This document shows, piece after piece, positions 42,419-51,036 of a DNA stretch of 64,000 nt. Origin of the DNA: Pokkaliibacter plantistimulans. Lineage in GTDB: Bacteria > Pseudomonadota > Gammaproteobacteria > Pseudomonadales > Balneatricaceae. A program made the position numbers and the translations under genes. The stretch lies in contig NZ_CP177354.1 of assembly GCF_046844695.1 (NCBI RefSeq), positions 2,418,001-2,482,000 on the forward strand, in the 5' to 3' direction. The stretch's first letter is position 1. The number at the start of each line of letters is the position of its first letter. Under the pieces are notes generated by a model, which searched no databases, was not told where the DNA came from, and was given only the letters and a program-made list of their open reading frames with translations.

Positions 42419-42868
42419 ATGTCGCTGAATAATATTTTCTCGATTGCGGGCTCAGGAATGAGTGCTCAGTCGGTTCGTCTGAATACAACCGCAAGTAATA
42501 TTGCCAACGCTGACAGTGTCAGCAGTAGTGTTGATCAAACCTATCGGGCGCGTGAACCCGTGTTTGCTGTTGCATTGAATCAGTCTCTTGAAAATCAGGG
42601 GTTTGATTATGACAACATGCCTGCCAGCGAAGCGGGCGAGGGTGTAAAGGTATTGGGTATTGTCGAAAGTGAGGCGCCGTTACGTCAGGTCTACAACCCC
42701 AATAGTCCAATGGCCAATGAGGATGGCTATGTTTTTTATCCCAACGTCAATGTAGTGGAAGAAATGGCCAACATGATGTCCGCTTCCCGGTCATTCCAGG
42801 CCAATGTTGAAATAATGAACACCGCTAAAACAATGATGCAACGCGTATTGACGCTGGGTCAGAGCTAA
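42419..42868 (+). CDS. flgC: Flagellar proximal rod protein FlgC
   Basis: 149 residues, 3 bases after flgB. S-A-Q-S-V-R-L-N-T-T-A-S-N-I-A-N-A-D at the N-terminus and P-N-V-N-V-V-E-E-M-A-N-M-M-S-A-S-R-S-F-Q-A-N at the C-terminus are the conserved rod terminal helices. Confidence 0.97.
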   Translation: MSLNNIFSIAGSGMSAQSVRLNTTASNIANADSVSSSVDQTYRAREPVFAVALNQSLENQGFDYDNMPASEAGEGVKVLGIVESEAPLRQVYNPNSPMANEDGYVFYPNVNVVEEMANMMSASRSFQANVEIMNTAKTMMQRVLTLGQS

Positions 42869-42884
42869 GGTTGAGGAATAGATT

Positions 42885-43547
42885 ATGAGTAGCAGTGGCG
42901 TTAGCGGCCTTGGCAATAGCTTGAGTACAACATCAAGCACCAGCACTAGTAGTAGCTCTGACACGTCGCTTGATTCGGATATGTTCATGCAGCTGATGAT
43001 TGCTCAGCTGAAGAATCAGGACCCAACCAGTCCGACGGATACGTCAGAATACATGTCACAGCTTGCATCGCTGTCTACGGTGGAGCAGCTGACTAACCTT
43101 AATGATTCGGTATCAGAGCTTCAGACGTCATTGCAGTCCAATCTTGCGCTGCAGGCCTCTTCAATGGTTGGGCGGACGGCCTACGTGGAGAGCGACTCTG
43201 CTGATCTGGATACTGCCGGCGGAACGGTAAAGGGGATGCTGGATTTGGATAGTTCAGCCTCCGATGTCTCGGTGGGAGTCTATAACTCTTCTGGAGTGCA
43301 GGTTGATACCATTGATCTTGGTAATCTGTCTTCCGGCGAGAATGCGTTCACCTGGTCACCTGACACGAGTATTGCAGGTGGGACTTACTACTTCGTGGCT
43401 CAGGGTACTGCTGGCTCGACAAGTACCAGCCTGACTACCTACATGGGGCAAAATGTTGATTCAGTCAGCATCAGTAATGGCTCTATGACACTTAACCTTG
43501 GCAATGGCGATACCGCCTCCATGTCTGATGTAAAGCGGATATCCTAA
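42885..43547 (+). CDS. flgD: Flagellar hook assembly scaffold FlgD
   Basis: 220 residues. Ser/Thr-rich head, then D-M-F-M-Q-L-M-I-A-Q-L-K-N-Q-D-P, the FlgD signature, and S-L-S-T-V-E-Q-L. FlgD-type FnIII/tudor-like domains follow. It caps the growing hook and is shed when the hook is done. Confidence 0.96.
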   Translation: MSSSGVSGLGNSLSTTSSTSTSSSSDTSLDSDMFMQLMIAQLKNQDPTSPTDTSEYMSQLASLSTVEQLTNLNDSVSELQTSLQSNLALQASSMVGRTAYVESDSADLDTAGGTVKGMLDLDSSASDVSVGVYNSSGVQVDTIDLGNLSSGENAFTWSPDTSIAGGTYYFVAQGTAGSTSTSLTTYMGQNVDSVSISNGSMTLNLGNGDTASMSDVKRIS

Positions 43548-43557
43548 GGAGTAACCT

Positions 43558-45030
43558 ATGTCTTTCTCGACTGCTATTACTGGTCTTAAGGCCGCCTCTA
43601 CAGACCTGGATGTTCGCGGCAACAACATTGCAAACGCCAGCACTACTGGTTTCAAATCGTCCCGTGCCGAATTTGGGGATATATACGCATCCAATGTCGC
43701 AGGTGGCGGTTCAACGAACGTTACTGGAAATGGCGTCCGTGTTCAGGACATACAGCAAAGCTTTGCTTCCGGTACCATTGAATCAACCAGCAACAACTTA
43801 GACCTGGCCATTGATGGAGAAGGCTTTTTTCAACTTAAAAATAGTGCTGGCCAAGTGACATATACGCGCTCTGGCGCTTTTGAGCTGGTCCCTGAATCGG
43901 GAACGTCCAACACGGCAAGTGTAAACAGTGTACTGCGTTCCAACAGTGGTTCTGCTGTTCAAGGGCGTCTCTATAACGATGATGGCGTACTGGTCGGGAG
44001 TGAGCAGAATATAACGATTTCTGCCGCTGATAAAACCAGTGCACCTTCAGCGACGTCCAGCGTAGCACTGAGTGTGCAAATCGATTCCAGCCTTGATCCG
44101 GATAATCTGCGCACCCCTTACGACCCCACAGATTCATCAACGTATTCATACGGCACTACCCAGACTGTCTACGATAGCCTCGGCAATACCCAGACCCTGG
44201 CTTATCAGTTTGTTGAAGTGTCTGATCCTAACGATCCCAGTGCAACTGACGACACGACCTATTACACCGTGCACGTGCTGCGCATAGAAGATGATGGCTC
44301 CTACACAGAGCTGCCTGTAGGCATGCAGGATAGCGGAACCACTAATGCGACGACCTATGATCCGAGCTCTAGTAACCTGATTTACGCGTTTGATCGTTCT
44401 TCGGGCACATTAACAGGTATTGGTGTTGGTTCTGTTGCCGCTGGCACTACTGGCACTGCACCTGTGTTCACTGATGCAACAGGTCAGGGCATGCAAAGTG
44501 CGACTAGTTCGACTTCTCCGCTGGTTTATATCGGTAATGTTGACCCTACCGTTGCGGCGGTAACCACGTTCCCGTCGACGGCTGACATTGATGAACTGGT
44601 CTCCTTCGACTCTTCCGGAACAACGCAGTACTCCAGTGACTCTCTGGTGAAAACTACCAGTCAGAATGGATATGCTTCCGGCTCGCTGACAGGAGTCAGC
44701 TTTGAAGAGGACGGTGATCTGGTAGCCAGCTATTCAAATGGTCAGTCGAAAAAGATCGCCCAGATTCAAGTTTATACCTTTGATAACCCACAAGGGTTGA
44801 AGGCGGCTGGTGATACTGAGTGGGTAGCAACCGCAGATTCTGGTGTGGCAGTGGGTAATCCACCTGGCGTGGGCTTGAACGGTAGCCTGGTCTCTGGCTC
44901 TTTGGAGTCATCCAACGTTGATCTGTCTGAGGAACTGGTGGGCCTGATTATCGCCCAGCGTAACTATCAGGCTAACTCCAAGACGCTGGAAACGCAGAAC
45001 ACCATCAACCAGACCATACTCAATATCTAA
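43558..45030 (+). CDS. flgE: Flagellar hook protein FlgE
   Basis: 490 residues; AAGGAG lies upstream. N-terminal G-L-K-A-A-S-T-D-L-D-V-R-G-N-N-I-A-N-A-S-T-type motif and C-terminal L-I-I-A-Q-R-N-Y-Q-A-N-S-K-T-L-E-T polymerisation helix. The central domain is Ser/Thr-rich and longer than in E. coli (402 residues). It forms the universal-joint hook. Last gene of the operon: a terminator follows, then unrelated genes instead of flgF. Confidence 0.97.
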   Translation: MSFSTAITGLKAASTDLDVRGNNIANASTTGFKSSRAEFGDIYASNVAGGGSTNVTGNGVRVQDIQQSFASGTIESTSNNLDLAIDGEGFFQLKNSAGQVTYTRSGAFELVPESGTSNTASVNSVLRSNSGSAVQGRLYNDDGVLVGSEQNITISAADKTSAPSATSSVALSVQIDSSLDPDNLRTPYDPTDSSTYSYGTTQTVYDSLGNTQTLAYQFVEVSDPNDPSATDDTTYYTVHVLRIEDDGSYTELPVGMQDSGTTNATTYDPSSSNLIYAFDRSSGTLTGIGVGSVAAGTTGTAPVFTDATGQGMQSATSSTSPLVYIGNVDPTVAAVTTFPSTADIDELVSFDSSGTTQYSSDSLVKTTSQNGYASGSLTGVSFEEDGDLVASYSNGQSKKIAQIQVYTFDNPQGLKAAGDTEWVATADSGVAVGNPPGVGLNGSLVSGSLESSNVDLSEELVGLIIAQRNYQANSKTLETQNTINQTILNI

Positions 45031-45062
45031 GTTCAGTCATTCTGGACTTCTTCTGAATAGAG

Positions 45063-45089
45063 ACCCCGGCTTGCCGGGGTTTCTTGTTT
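45063..45089 (+). terminator. Rho-independent terminator of flgBCDE
   Basis: ACCCCGG (45063-45069), loop CTTG, CCGGGGT (45074-45080), then TTCTTGTTT. It ends the flgB operon before the inserted sulfide genes. Confidence 0.9.
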
Positions 45090-45206
45090 CTGGGTCTGCT
45101 CATCTGCAGTTACCGCTCGCATCGTTCGACACACCTCTCCTGTTGTAGCCAACCAATAACGCAATTTTGCGCCATTTTTCTCCTTACTCTTGGATTGTTG
45201 TGCTTT

Positions 45207-45222
45207 GAATATTAGTATATTC
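45207..45222. promoter_or_regulatory. Operator-like dyad before the sulfide oxidation operon
   Basis: GAATAT-TAGT-ATATTC, perfect 6-bp arms, about 50 bases before the dioxygenase start in a very AT-rich promoter. A second, weaker AT dyad overlaps to about 45240. Sulfide-responsive ArsR-family repressors (BigR/SqrR) act at AT-rich dyads in front of similar genes, so one is a candidate. None is encoded in the window. Confidence 0.5.
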
Positions 45223-45271
45223 AAATATTGATATAAGCATATTCCATTTTGTTTTGTTGGAGGTGTCGACG

Positions 45272-46138
45272 ATGAGAGGCCCTGTAGTTACTCCATTTTT
45301 TGATGAGTCTACTTTCACCTTTAGTTATCTGGTCAGGGATCCAGACTCCACCAGCTGTGCCATCATTGACTCTGTGCTCGACTTTGACTACGCGGCAGGG
45401 CGAACCAGCGTTTCGTCGGTTAAAGCCATGCTGGACTTCGTCAAACTGCATGGATTGAGCGTCGAGTGGATTCTTGAAACCCATGTGCATGCAGATCATC
45501 TGTCGGCGGCGCCTTACCTGAAGGAGCATACGGATGGGCGCATAGGGATCGGCAGCCACATTACTGTAGTACAGGAAACCTTCGGTAAAGCGTTCAATGC
45601 TGGTGCCGAGTTCACCCGGGATGGCAGCCAGTTTGATCACCTGTTCACTGATGGTGAGTCATTCAAGGTAGGAACTCTGGCAGCGACTGCGCTGCACACC
45701 CCTGGCCATACACCGGCCTGCATGACCTACGTCATCGGTGATGCTGCATTTGTCGGTGACACCCTGTTCATGCCTGACTATGGGACCGCGCGCTGTGATT
45801 TCCCCGGAGGAGATGCAGCCACTCTGTTTCGCTCCATCAATAAAATATACGCCCTGCCTGCAGATACTCGTCTGTTCATGTGCCATGACTACAAAGCGCC
45901 TGGGCGTGAGCACTATGCCTATGAGACAACGGTGCAGGAGCAGCGCGAGAATAATATCCACGTGCACCAGGGAACATCCGAAGCTGATTTTGTCTCAATG
46001 CGAACGCAGCGTGATGCCACGTTGAGTATGCCCCGCCTGATTCTGCCTTCTGTGCAGGTCAATATGAGGGCAGGGCATATGCCCCCGGAGGAGAGTAACG
46101 GGCAGGTTTATCTGAAAGTGCCAATCAACCTGTTCTGA
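45272..46138 (+). CDS. Persulfide dioxygenase-type metallo-beta-lactamase hydrolase (Blh/ETHE1 family)
   Basis: 288 residues from the ATG at 45272, with TTGGAGG upstream. H71-x-H73-x-D75-H76 (T-H-V-H-A-D-H) is the metal site, then H-T-P-G-H-T-P and G-D-T-L-F-M-P-D-Y-G-T-A-R-C-D-F, the latter being characteristic of the ETHE1/Blh persulfide dioxygenases. It oxidises glutathione persulfide to sulfite using O2. First gene of the operon with the SQR fusion, which supplies persulfide. Confidence 0.88.
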   Translation: MRGPVVTPFFDESTFTFSYLVRDPDSTSCAIIDSVLDFDYAAGRTSVSSVKAMLDFVKLHGLSVEWILETHVHADHLSAAPYLKEHTDGRIGIGSHITVVQETFGKAFNAGAEFTRDGSQFDHLFTDGESFKVGTLAATALHTPGHTPACMTYVIGDAAFVGDTLFMPDYGTARCDFPGGDAATLFRSINKIYALPADTRLFMCHDYKAPGREHYAYETTVQEQRENNIHVHQGTSEADFVSMRTQRDATLSMPRLILPSVQVNMRAGHMPPEESNGQVYLKVPINLF

Positions 46139-46192
46139 TTGTCTTGAGTCTGTTCGCTCAAGAATAAACAGCAATTTCTCCGGGAGATTCCT

Positions 46193-47920
46193 ATGGATGT
46201 TCGTCAGTTAACACCGTTCATCAGCGTTAGTCCGCAGATCAATGTCGCTGATATTGGTCTCGCAGCCTCATTAGGGTTTCGCGCTATCATTGCCAATCGG
46301 CCTGAGAAGGAAGGGGAGGACCAGCCTCCCAACGCAGAGCTGGAAGAGGCCTGTCGCATTAATGGGTTGGACTGGCACTACTTGCCTGTCGTGTCAGGGA
46401 ATATCACTGGTGCTGATGTACAGGCTTTCGCTCATCTGCTGGCCACTATTCAGGGGCCGGTATTAGCTTTTTGCCGTACCGGGACACGCAGTACCACGCT
46501 GTGGGCCTTGTCTGAGGCACATCATTTATCTGTTGAGGCTATTCTCAAGACTGCTTCAGCAGCAGGCTACGATCTGTCTGCTCAGCGTGACAGGTTGGGA
46601 AGTGCTGCCAGGCAGGAATCGACTCGTCCGAGCGCAATTGTGCGTCACGATGTATTGATTGTCGGGGGCGGTGCGGGCGGGCAGGCCGTTGCAGCGAGTT
46701 TGCTCAAGCGCCAGCCGGATCTGGATATCGCCATCATTGAGCCAAATACGCTGCATTATTATCAGCCTGGCTGGACTCTGGTCGGCGGTGGTGTGTTTGA
46801 GCGCAAAGATACTGTGCGCAATATGGCCAGTGTGATGCCTGACCGGGTGAAGTGGTATCAGACCGCCGCCAGCCTTTTTCTTCCAGAACACCAGCAAGTC
46901 CAACTGGAGGATGGTACGGCGTTGGGCTATCGCACTCTGGTCGTGGCTGCGGGGTTATCGCTTAACTGGCAAGGTATTAAAGGGCTCAAGGAGACGTTGG
47001 GGAAGAATGGCGTCACGTCCAACTATCAGTTTGATCTGGCTCCTTACACCTGGGAGTTGGTGCAGAGTACACGTTGCGGCAAGGCTTTGTTCAGTCAGCC
47101 ACCTATGCCGATTAAGTGTGCAGGTGCGCCGCAGAAAGCCATGTATCTGTCCTGTGATCACTGGTTGCGGCAAGGTCGCCTGAAAGATATCAACGTCGAG
47201 TTCTGTACTGCCGGAGCTGCGCTGTTTGGTGTTGCCGACTACGTGCCAGCGTTGATGAAGTATGTAGAGAAATACGGCATTCAGCTCAATTTCCAGCATA
47301 ACCTGATTGAGGTAGATGGCGCCGCGCGTCGGGCACTGTTCCGCATCACTGCGCCCACGGGGGAAGTGATTGAGGAAGAGAAGCCCTTCGATATGCTGCA
47401 CGTATGCCCACCTCAACAGGCGCCGGCCTTTATTCGCAACAGCCCCTTGGCTGATGCGGCGGGATGGGTGGACGTTGATACCCAGACACTGAAGCACAAA
47501 CGCCATGGCGACATCTTTGCGCTGGGCGACTGTGCCAACTCCCCTAACGCCAAAACGGCAGCGGCTGTACGCAAGCAGGCGCCGGTCGTGGCGGAGAACG
47601 TGTTAATGGCATTGCAAGGCCAGGCGGCACGCGCCATTTATGATGGTTACGGTTCCTGTCCGTTAACGGTGGAGCGCGGCAAGATCGTGCTGGCTGAGTT
47701 TGGTTACGGTGGCAAACTCTTGCCCTCTTTCCCCACATGGCTGCTTGAAGGACGTGAACCCAGCCGCCTGTCATGGTTGCTCAAGGAAAAGATGCTGCCC
47801 TGGCTATATTGGGAAGCCATGCTGAAAGGGCGTGAGTGGCTGGCCGCTCCGCAGCTGCTTGAGCACTCTCCTGCCAGCCACAGTTCGCAGCAGGCATGCG
47901 ACTTTGGCGAACGGAAGTAA
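46193..47920 (+). CDS. DUF442 phosphatase-like domain fused to sulfide:quinone oxidoreductase
   Basis: 575 residues with TCCGGGAG upstream. Residues 1-135 form a DUF442 domain with the C94-R-T-G-T-R-S loop seen in Blh-type fusions. From about 150 an FAD oxidoreductase follows: V-L-I-V-G-G-G-A-G-G at 154-163, then M-P-I-K-C309-A-G-A-P-Q-K-A-M-Y-L-S, typical of type II SQR (human SQOR-like), plus C338 and C405. D-I-F-A-L-G-D-C-A-N is the second FAD contact. SQR oxidises sulfide to persulfide and reduces ubiquinone at the membrane; its C-terminal amphipathic region (about 520-560) fits membrane attachment. The DUF442 part may handle the sulfane sulfur. 54 bases after the dioxygenase gene. Confidence 0.88.
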   Translation: MDVRQLTPFISVSPQINVADIGLAASLGFRAIIANRPEKEGEDQPPNAELEEACRINGLDWHYLPVVSGNITGADVQAFAHLLATIQGPVLAFCRTGTRSTTLWALSEAHHLSVEAILKTASAAGYDLSAQRDRLGSAARQESTRPSAIVRHDVLIVGGGAGGQAVAASLLKRQPDLDIAIIEPNTLHYYQPGWTLVGGGVFERKDTVRNMASVMPDRVKWYQTAASLFLPEHQQVQLEDGTALGYRTLVVAAGLSLNWQGIKGLKETLGKNGVTSNYQFDLAPYTWELVQSTRCGKALFSQPPMPIKCAGAPQKAMYLSCDHWLRQGRLKDINVEFCTAGAALFGVADYVPALMKYVEKYGIQLNFQHNLIEVDGAARRALFRITAPTGEVIEEEKPFDMLHVCPPQQAPAFIRNSPLADAAGWVDVDTQTLKHKRHGDIFALGDCANSPNAKTAAAVRKQAPVVAENVLMALQGQAARAIYDGYGSCPLTVERGKIVLAEFGYGGKLLPSFPTWLLEGREPSRLSWLLKEKMLPWLYWEAMLKGREWLAAPQLLEHSPASHSSQQACDFGERK

Positions 47921-47939
47921 CGGGTAGAGGAGAATCAGG

Positions 47940-49679
47940 ATGCTAGCCCGCTATCTGCCGATACTCATGTGGCTGAAAACATACAACCGCCACACTCTTA
48001 CCAGTGATGCTATTGCTGCCGTGATTGTCACCATCATGCTGATACCGCAGTCTTTGGCCTATGCTTTACTGGCAGGGTTGCCCGCTCAGGTGGGGTTGTA
48101 CGCCAGTATCCTGCCGCTGGTGGCCTATGCGGTCTTTGGTACCAGCCGCACACTGGCGGTGGGGCCGGTCGCTGTGGTTTCGCTGATGACCGCAGCGGCG
48201 GCCAGCAATATTGCTCAGCAAGGCTCAGCCGAATACCTGGCAGCGGCGGTTATGCTGGCGGCGCTATCCGGTGCGATGCTGATTGTCATGGGCGTGTTGC
48301 GTCTGGGTTTGCTGGCGAACTTTCTCAGTCACCCTGTTATTTCCGGCTTTATTACGGCGTCTGGCCTCATCATTGCTGCCAGTCAGCTCAAGCATTTGCT
48401 GGGTATCAAAGCTGACGGTGACACGCTGGTCGACATCCTTGTGCAGTTGTTCGGGCAGCTGCAGCACATTCACTGGCCTACGGTGCTGATTGGGGTTTCT
48501 GCCACATTGTTCCTGTTCTGGAGCCGTACCTCTTTAAAGCCATTGCTATTACGCCGTGGTCTGAGCGGTCGTCATGCCGACATTCTGGCGAAAGCGAGCC
48601 CGGTGCTGGCAGTGGCATTGACAACACTGGTGACCTGGGGGGGCGGGCTGGACAAGCTGGGGGTGAAGATCGTTGGTGATATCGTGGTTGGCCTGCCCAG
48701 TCTGCAATTGCCTGCGTTCACGTCCTCCATGTGGGAGAAGTTACTGGTATCGGCACTGCTGATCAGTATTGTTGGCTTTGTCGAGTCAGTCTCTGTCGCG
48801 CAGACACTGGCGGCCAAGCGTCGTCAGCGGATCTCGCCTGATCAGGAGCTGATCGGCCTAGGTGCATCAAACATTGCCTCAGCCGTGTCGGGTGGGTTCC
48901 CGGTAACCGGAGGATTCTCCCGGTCCGTCGTTAACTACGATGCCGGTGCAGAAACCCCGGCAGCGGGCGCGTTCACCGCCATCGGCATTGCTCTGGCTGC
49001 AGTGCTGCTGACTCCGCTGATTTACTTTCTGCCGAAGGCCACTCTGGCGGCTACTATCATTGTGGCGGTGCTGAGTCTGGTTGATTTCGGCGCGTTGCAG
49101 CGTACCTGGAAATACTCCAAAAGCGACTTTGCTGCCATGATGGCAACTATCCTGCTGACGCTGGTCGAGGGTGTGGAGGTGGGTATCATGGCTGGGGTGT
49201 CCTTGTCCATTCTGCTCTATCTCTATCGCACTAGTCGTCCGCACAGTGCGATTGTTGGCCGGGTGCCAGGCACCGAGCATTTTCGTAATGTCTGCCGTCA
49301 TCAAGTGGAGACAGATCCAGCCATTATTACGCTGCGCGTTGATGAAAGCCTCTACTTTGCCAATGCACGCTATTTGGAGGATCTGATTTATGACCTGGTG
49401 GCAAGTCAGCCGAAGGTCAGGCATCTGGTGTTGATGTGCCCGGCGGTCAACCTGATTGATGCGTCGGCTCTGGAGAGTCTGGAGGCGATTAATCATCGCC
49501 TGCGAGACAGCGGGGTCAGCTTCCACCTGTCAGAAGTGAAGGGGCCGGTCATGGATATGTTGAGGCGCAGTCACTTTCTGGAAGAGCTCAGTGGCCAGGT
49601 GTTTCTCAGTCAGTTCGATGCCTGGAAGGCGCTGCATCCTGCTCCATCAGCCGCGAGGACGCTGCACTCTGTGGTCTAG
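47940..49679 (+). CDS. SulP-family anion transporter with STAS domain
   Basis: 579 residues. About 12 hydrophobic segments, with I-P-Q-S-L-A-Y-A-L-L-A-G-L-P near the N-terminus (SulP signature) and G-F-P-V-T-G-G-F-S-R-S in the middle. The C-terminal STAS domain (about 440-560) has D-E-S-L-Y-F-A-N-A-R-Y-L and M-C-P-A-V-N-L-I-D-A-S-A. 19 bases after the SQR gene, so in the same operon. It probably moves sulfate or sulfite made by the dioxygenase; bicarbonate transport is the main alternative in this family. Confidence 0.88.
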   Translation: MLARYLPILMWLKTYNRHTLTSDAIAAVIVTIMLIPQSLAYALLAGLPAQVGLYASILPLVAYAVFGTSRTLAVGPVAVVSLMTAAAASNIAQQGSAEYLAAAVMLAALSGAMLIVMGVLRLGLLANFLSHPVISGFITASGLIIAASQLKHLLGIKADGDTLVDILVQLFGQLQHIHWPTVLIGVSATLFLFWSRTSLKPLLLRRGLSGRHADILAKASPVLAVALTTLVTWGGGLDKLGVKIVGDIVVGLPSLQLPAFTSSMWEKLLVSALLISIVGFVESVSVAQTLAAKRRQRISPDQELIGLGASNIASAVSGGFPVTGGFSRSVVNYDAGAETPAAGAFTAIGIALAAVLLTPLIYFLPKATLAATIIVAVLSLVDFGALQRTWKYSKSDFAAMMATILLTLVEGVEVGIMAGVSLSILLYLYRTSRPHSAIVGRVPGTEHFRNVCRHQVETDPAIITLRVDESLYFANARYLEDLIYDLVASQPKVRHLVLMCPAVNLIDASALESLEAINHRLRDSGVSFHLSEVKGPVMDMLRRSHFLEELSGQVFLSQFDAWKALHPAPSAARTLHSVV

Positions 49680-49807
49680 ATGACACGCCCGGGCCAGTAA
49701 CAAGATTGAGAAGTTATCAAGCGAATCAGCCATTTGTGGTAGTGTGCTGATTCGCTGTTTTATTCTCACAAAGTCCATCACTTTGACGTCCATCCCGATT
49801 GAATCAG

Positions 49808-49859
49808 TACTATTTTGCGGCTCATTAGAGTCATCAATAAAAATAGCTGCAAAAAAGTA
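49808..49859. promoter_or_regulatory. Imperfect 15-bp dyad upstream of the AraC gene
   Basis: TACTATTTTGCGGCT (49808-49822) and AGCTGCAAAAAAGTA (49845-49859) are inverted copies matching at 13 of 15 positions, 22 bases apart, within the 263-base gap after the SulP gene. It may be an autoregulatory site or the end structure of the sulfide operon. Confidence 0.45.
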
Positions 49860-49942
49860 TAGTTTTGCTTTGTCTTTGTACTGGTTAATCTTTGAGCGGG
49901 TCCACATAATTCCCTCAGTCATGCACAGACCGAGGGAAGATA

Positions 49943-50833
49943 ATGCATAACAACATTCCCCTGACACCTGAGTTCGAGCTGAAAGACCCCGGTGTCGAAA
50001 CAATACGCTACCTTGATCATGGGCACCCGAGTCCATTGATTCGCTGGCATGCCCATGATGACTTCGAGCTGCATTTTATTGTAGCCACCAGTGGCAAGGT
50101 TTTTGTGGGTGACTATGTGGGTACGTTTGCTCCCGGGCAGCTGATTCTCACCGGCCCCCGCTTGCCTCACAACTGGATATGCCGAAATGACGTTCATGCT
50201 GTAGCGGTAAGGGATCGTGCCCTGCAGTTTCCTGAAGAAACCTTTGCCAAAGTGGCTGACATTCTGCCTGAGTTGGGCCAGTTGTCGCCTTTGCTGGAGC
50301 GGGCTCGCTCTGGTATTGAGTTCGTTGGAGTTGCCTTTCAGGATGTCCAGCGGCACTTTGACAAGATTCGTGATAGCAGTGGTTTGCATCGGCTTCTGCA
50401 CTTTCTTGATTTCATGCAGGAGCTGGCGCAATGGAATGACTACCGTTTGCTGTCCACCGTGCAGATGAACAATACCGCCAGTGAGAGCCAGCAGCAGCGT
50501 ATTAACCAGGTGGTGGAGTACATCAACCAGCATTGTGATCGTCCCATTTCGCTGTTGGAGGTGGCTGAGCTGGTGGGTATGAGTGAAAGTAATTTCTCGC
50601 GCTTTTTCCGCAAGGCAACCGGTAATCGCTTTATTGAGTTTCTCAACCGCGTCAGGATCAGCCGTGCCTGCATCATGCTCAGCGAGACCAATGAGCAGAT
50701 CACCCAGATTTGCTATCAGGCAGGCTTCAACAATATCGCCAACTTCAATCGTCGTTTTCAGGAGTTGAAAGGGGTGACGCCGCGCGAATACCGCCAGCAG
50801 GCGCAGCTGCGTTTTACCAGCAAGGTGGCGTGA
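49943..50833 (+). CDS. AraC-family transcriptional regulator
   Basis: 296 residues. Cupin-type sensor at the N-terminus (W-H-A-H-D-D-F-E-L-H-F-I, F-A-P-G-Q-L-I-L-T-G-P-R-L-P-H). The C-terminal double helix-turn-helix is at about 185-290 (S-L-L-E-V-A-E-L-V-G-M-S-E-S-N-F-S-R-F-F-R and I-C-Y-Q-A-G-F-N-N-I-A-N-F-N-R-R-F). The cupin motif resembles sugar-responsive members, so a link to the sulfide genes is not given by sequence, only by position. It ends 153 bases before the sigma-54 promoter of flgF. Confidence 0.85.
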   Translation: MHNNIPLTPEFELKDPGVETIRYLDHGHPSPLIRWHAHDDFELHFIVATSGKVFVGDYVGTFAPGQLILTGPRLPHNWICRNDVHAVAVRDRALQFPEETFAKVADILPELGQLSPLLERARSGIEFVGVAFQDVQRHFDKIRDSSGLHRLLHFLDFMQELAQWNDYRLLSTVQMNNTASESQQQRINQVVEYINQHCDRPISLLEVAELVGMSESNFSRFFRKATGNRFIEFLNRVRISRACIMLSETNEQITQICYQAGFNNIANFNRRFQELKGVTPREYRQQAQLRFTSKVA

Positions 50834-50986
50834 TCAGGTTGTCTGGCTATTCTGCTTCTCGTTCCTTTTTCGTTCCCTTTTCTCTGTGCCATCGGCTAGG
50901 TAGCGGGTGGCATAGCTTCATTCCTTTCCCCTTGAGTCAGGGAAAATATCGCTAACTTCATGATTTTGTAAAGCTGGCATTCAAAT

Positions 50987-51002
50987 CGGCACGCCGCTTG
51001 CT
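50987..51002 (+). promoter_or_regulatory. Sigma-54 promoter of the flgF operon
   Basis: CGGCACGCCGCTTGCT matches the consensus YTGGCACG-N4-TTGCT except at the first base, with GG and GC at the correct distance. It lies 35 bases before the flgF ATG and makes the second half of the rod/ring cluster independent of flgBCDE. Confidence 0.88.
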
Positions 51003-51036
51003 ATCTACTCCGTAGAGATAGTGAAGAGGTGTCCTT

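Noticed and set aside
50880..50940. TGGCATAGCTTCATTC as a sigma-54 site for flgF
   Set aside because: The -12 GC is missing at the required distance; the site at 50987 fits exactly.
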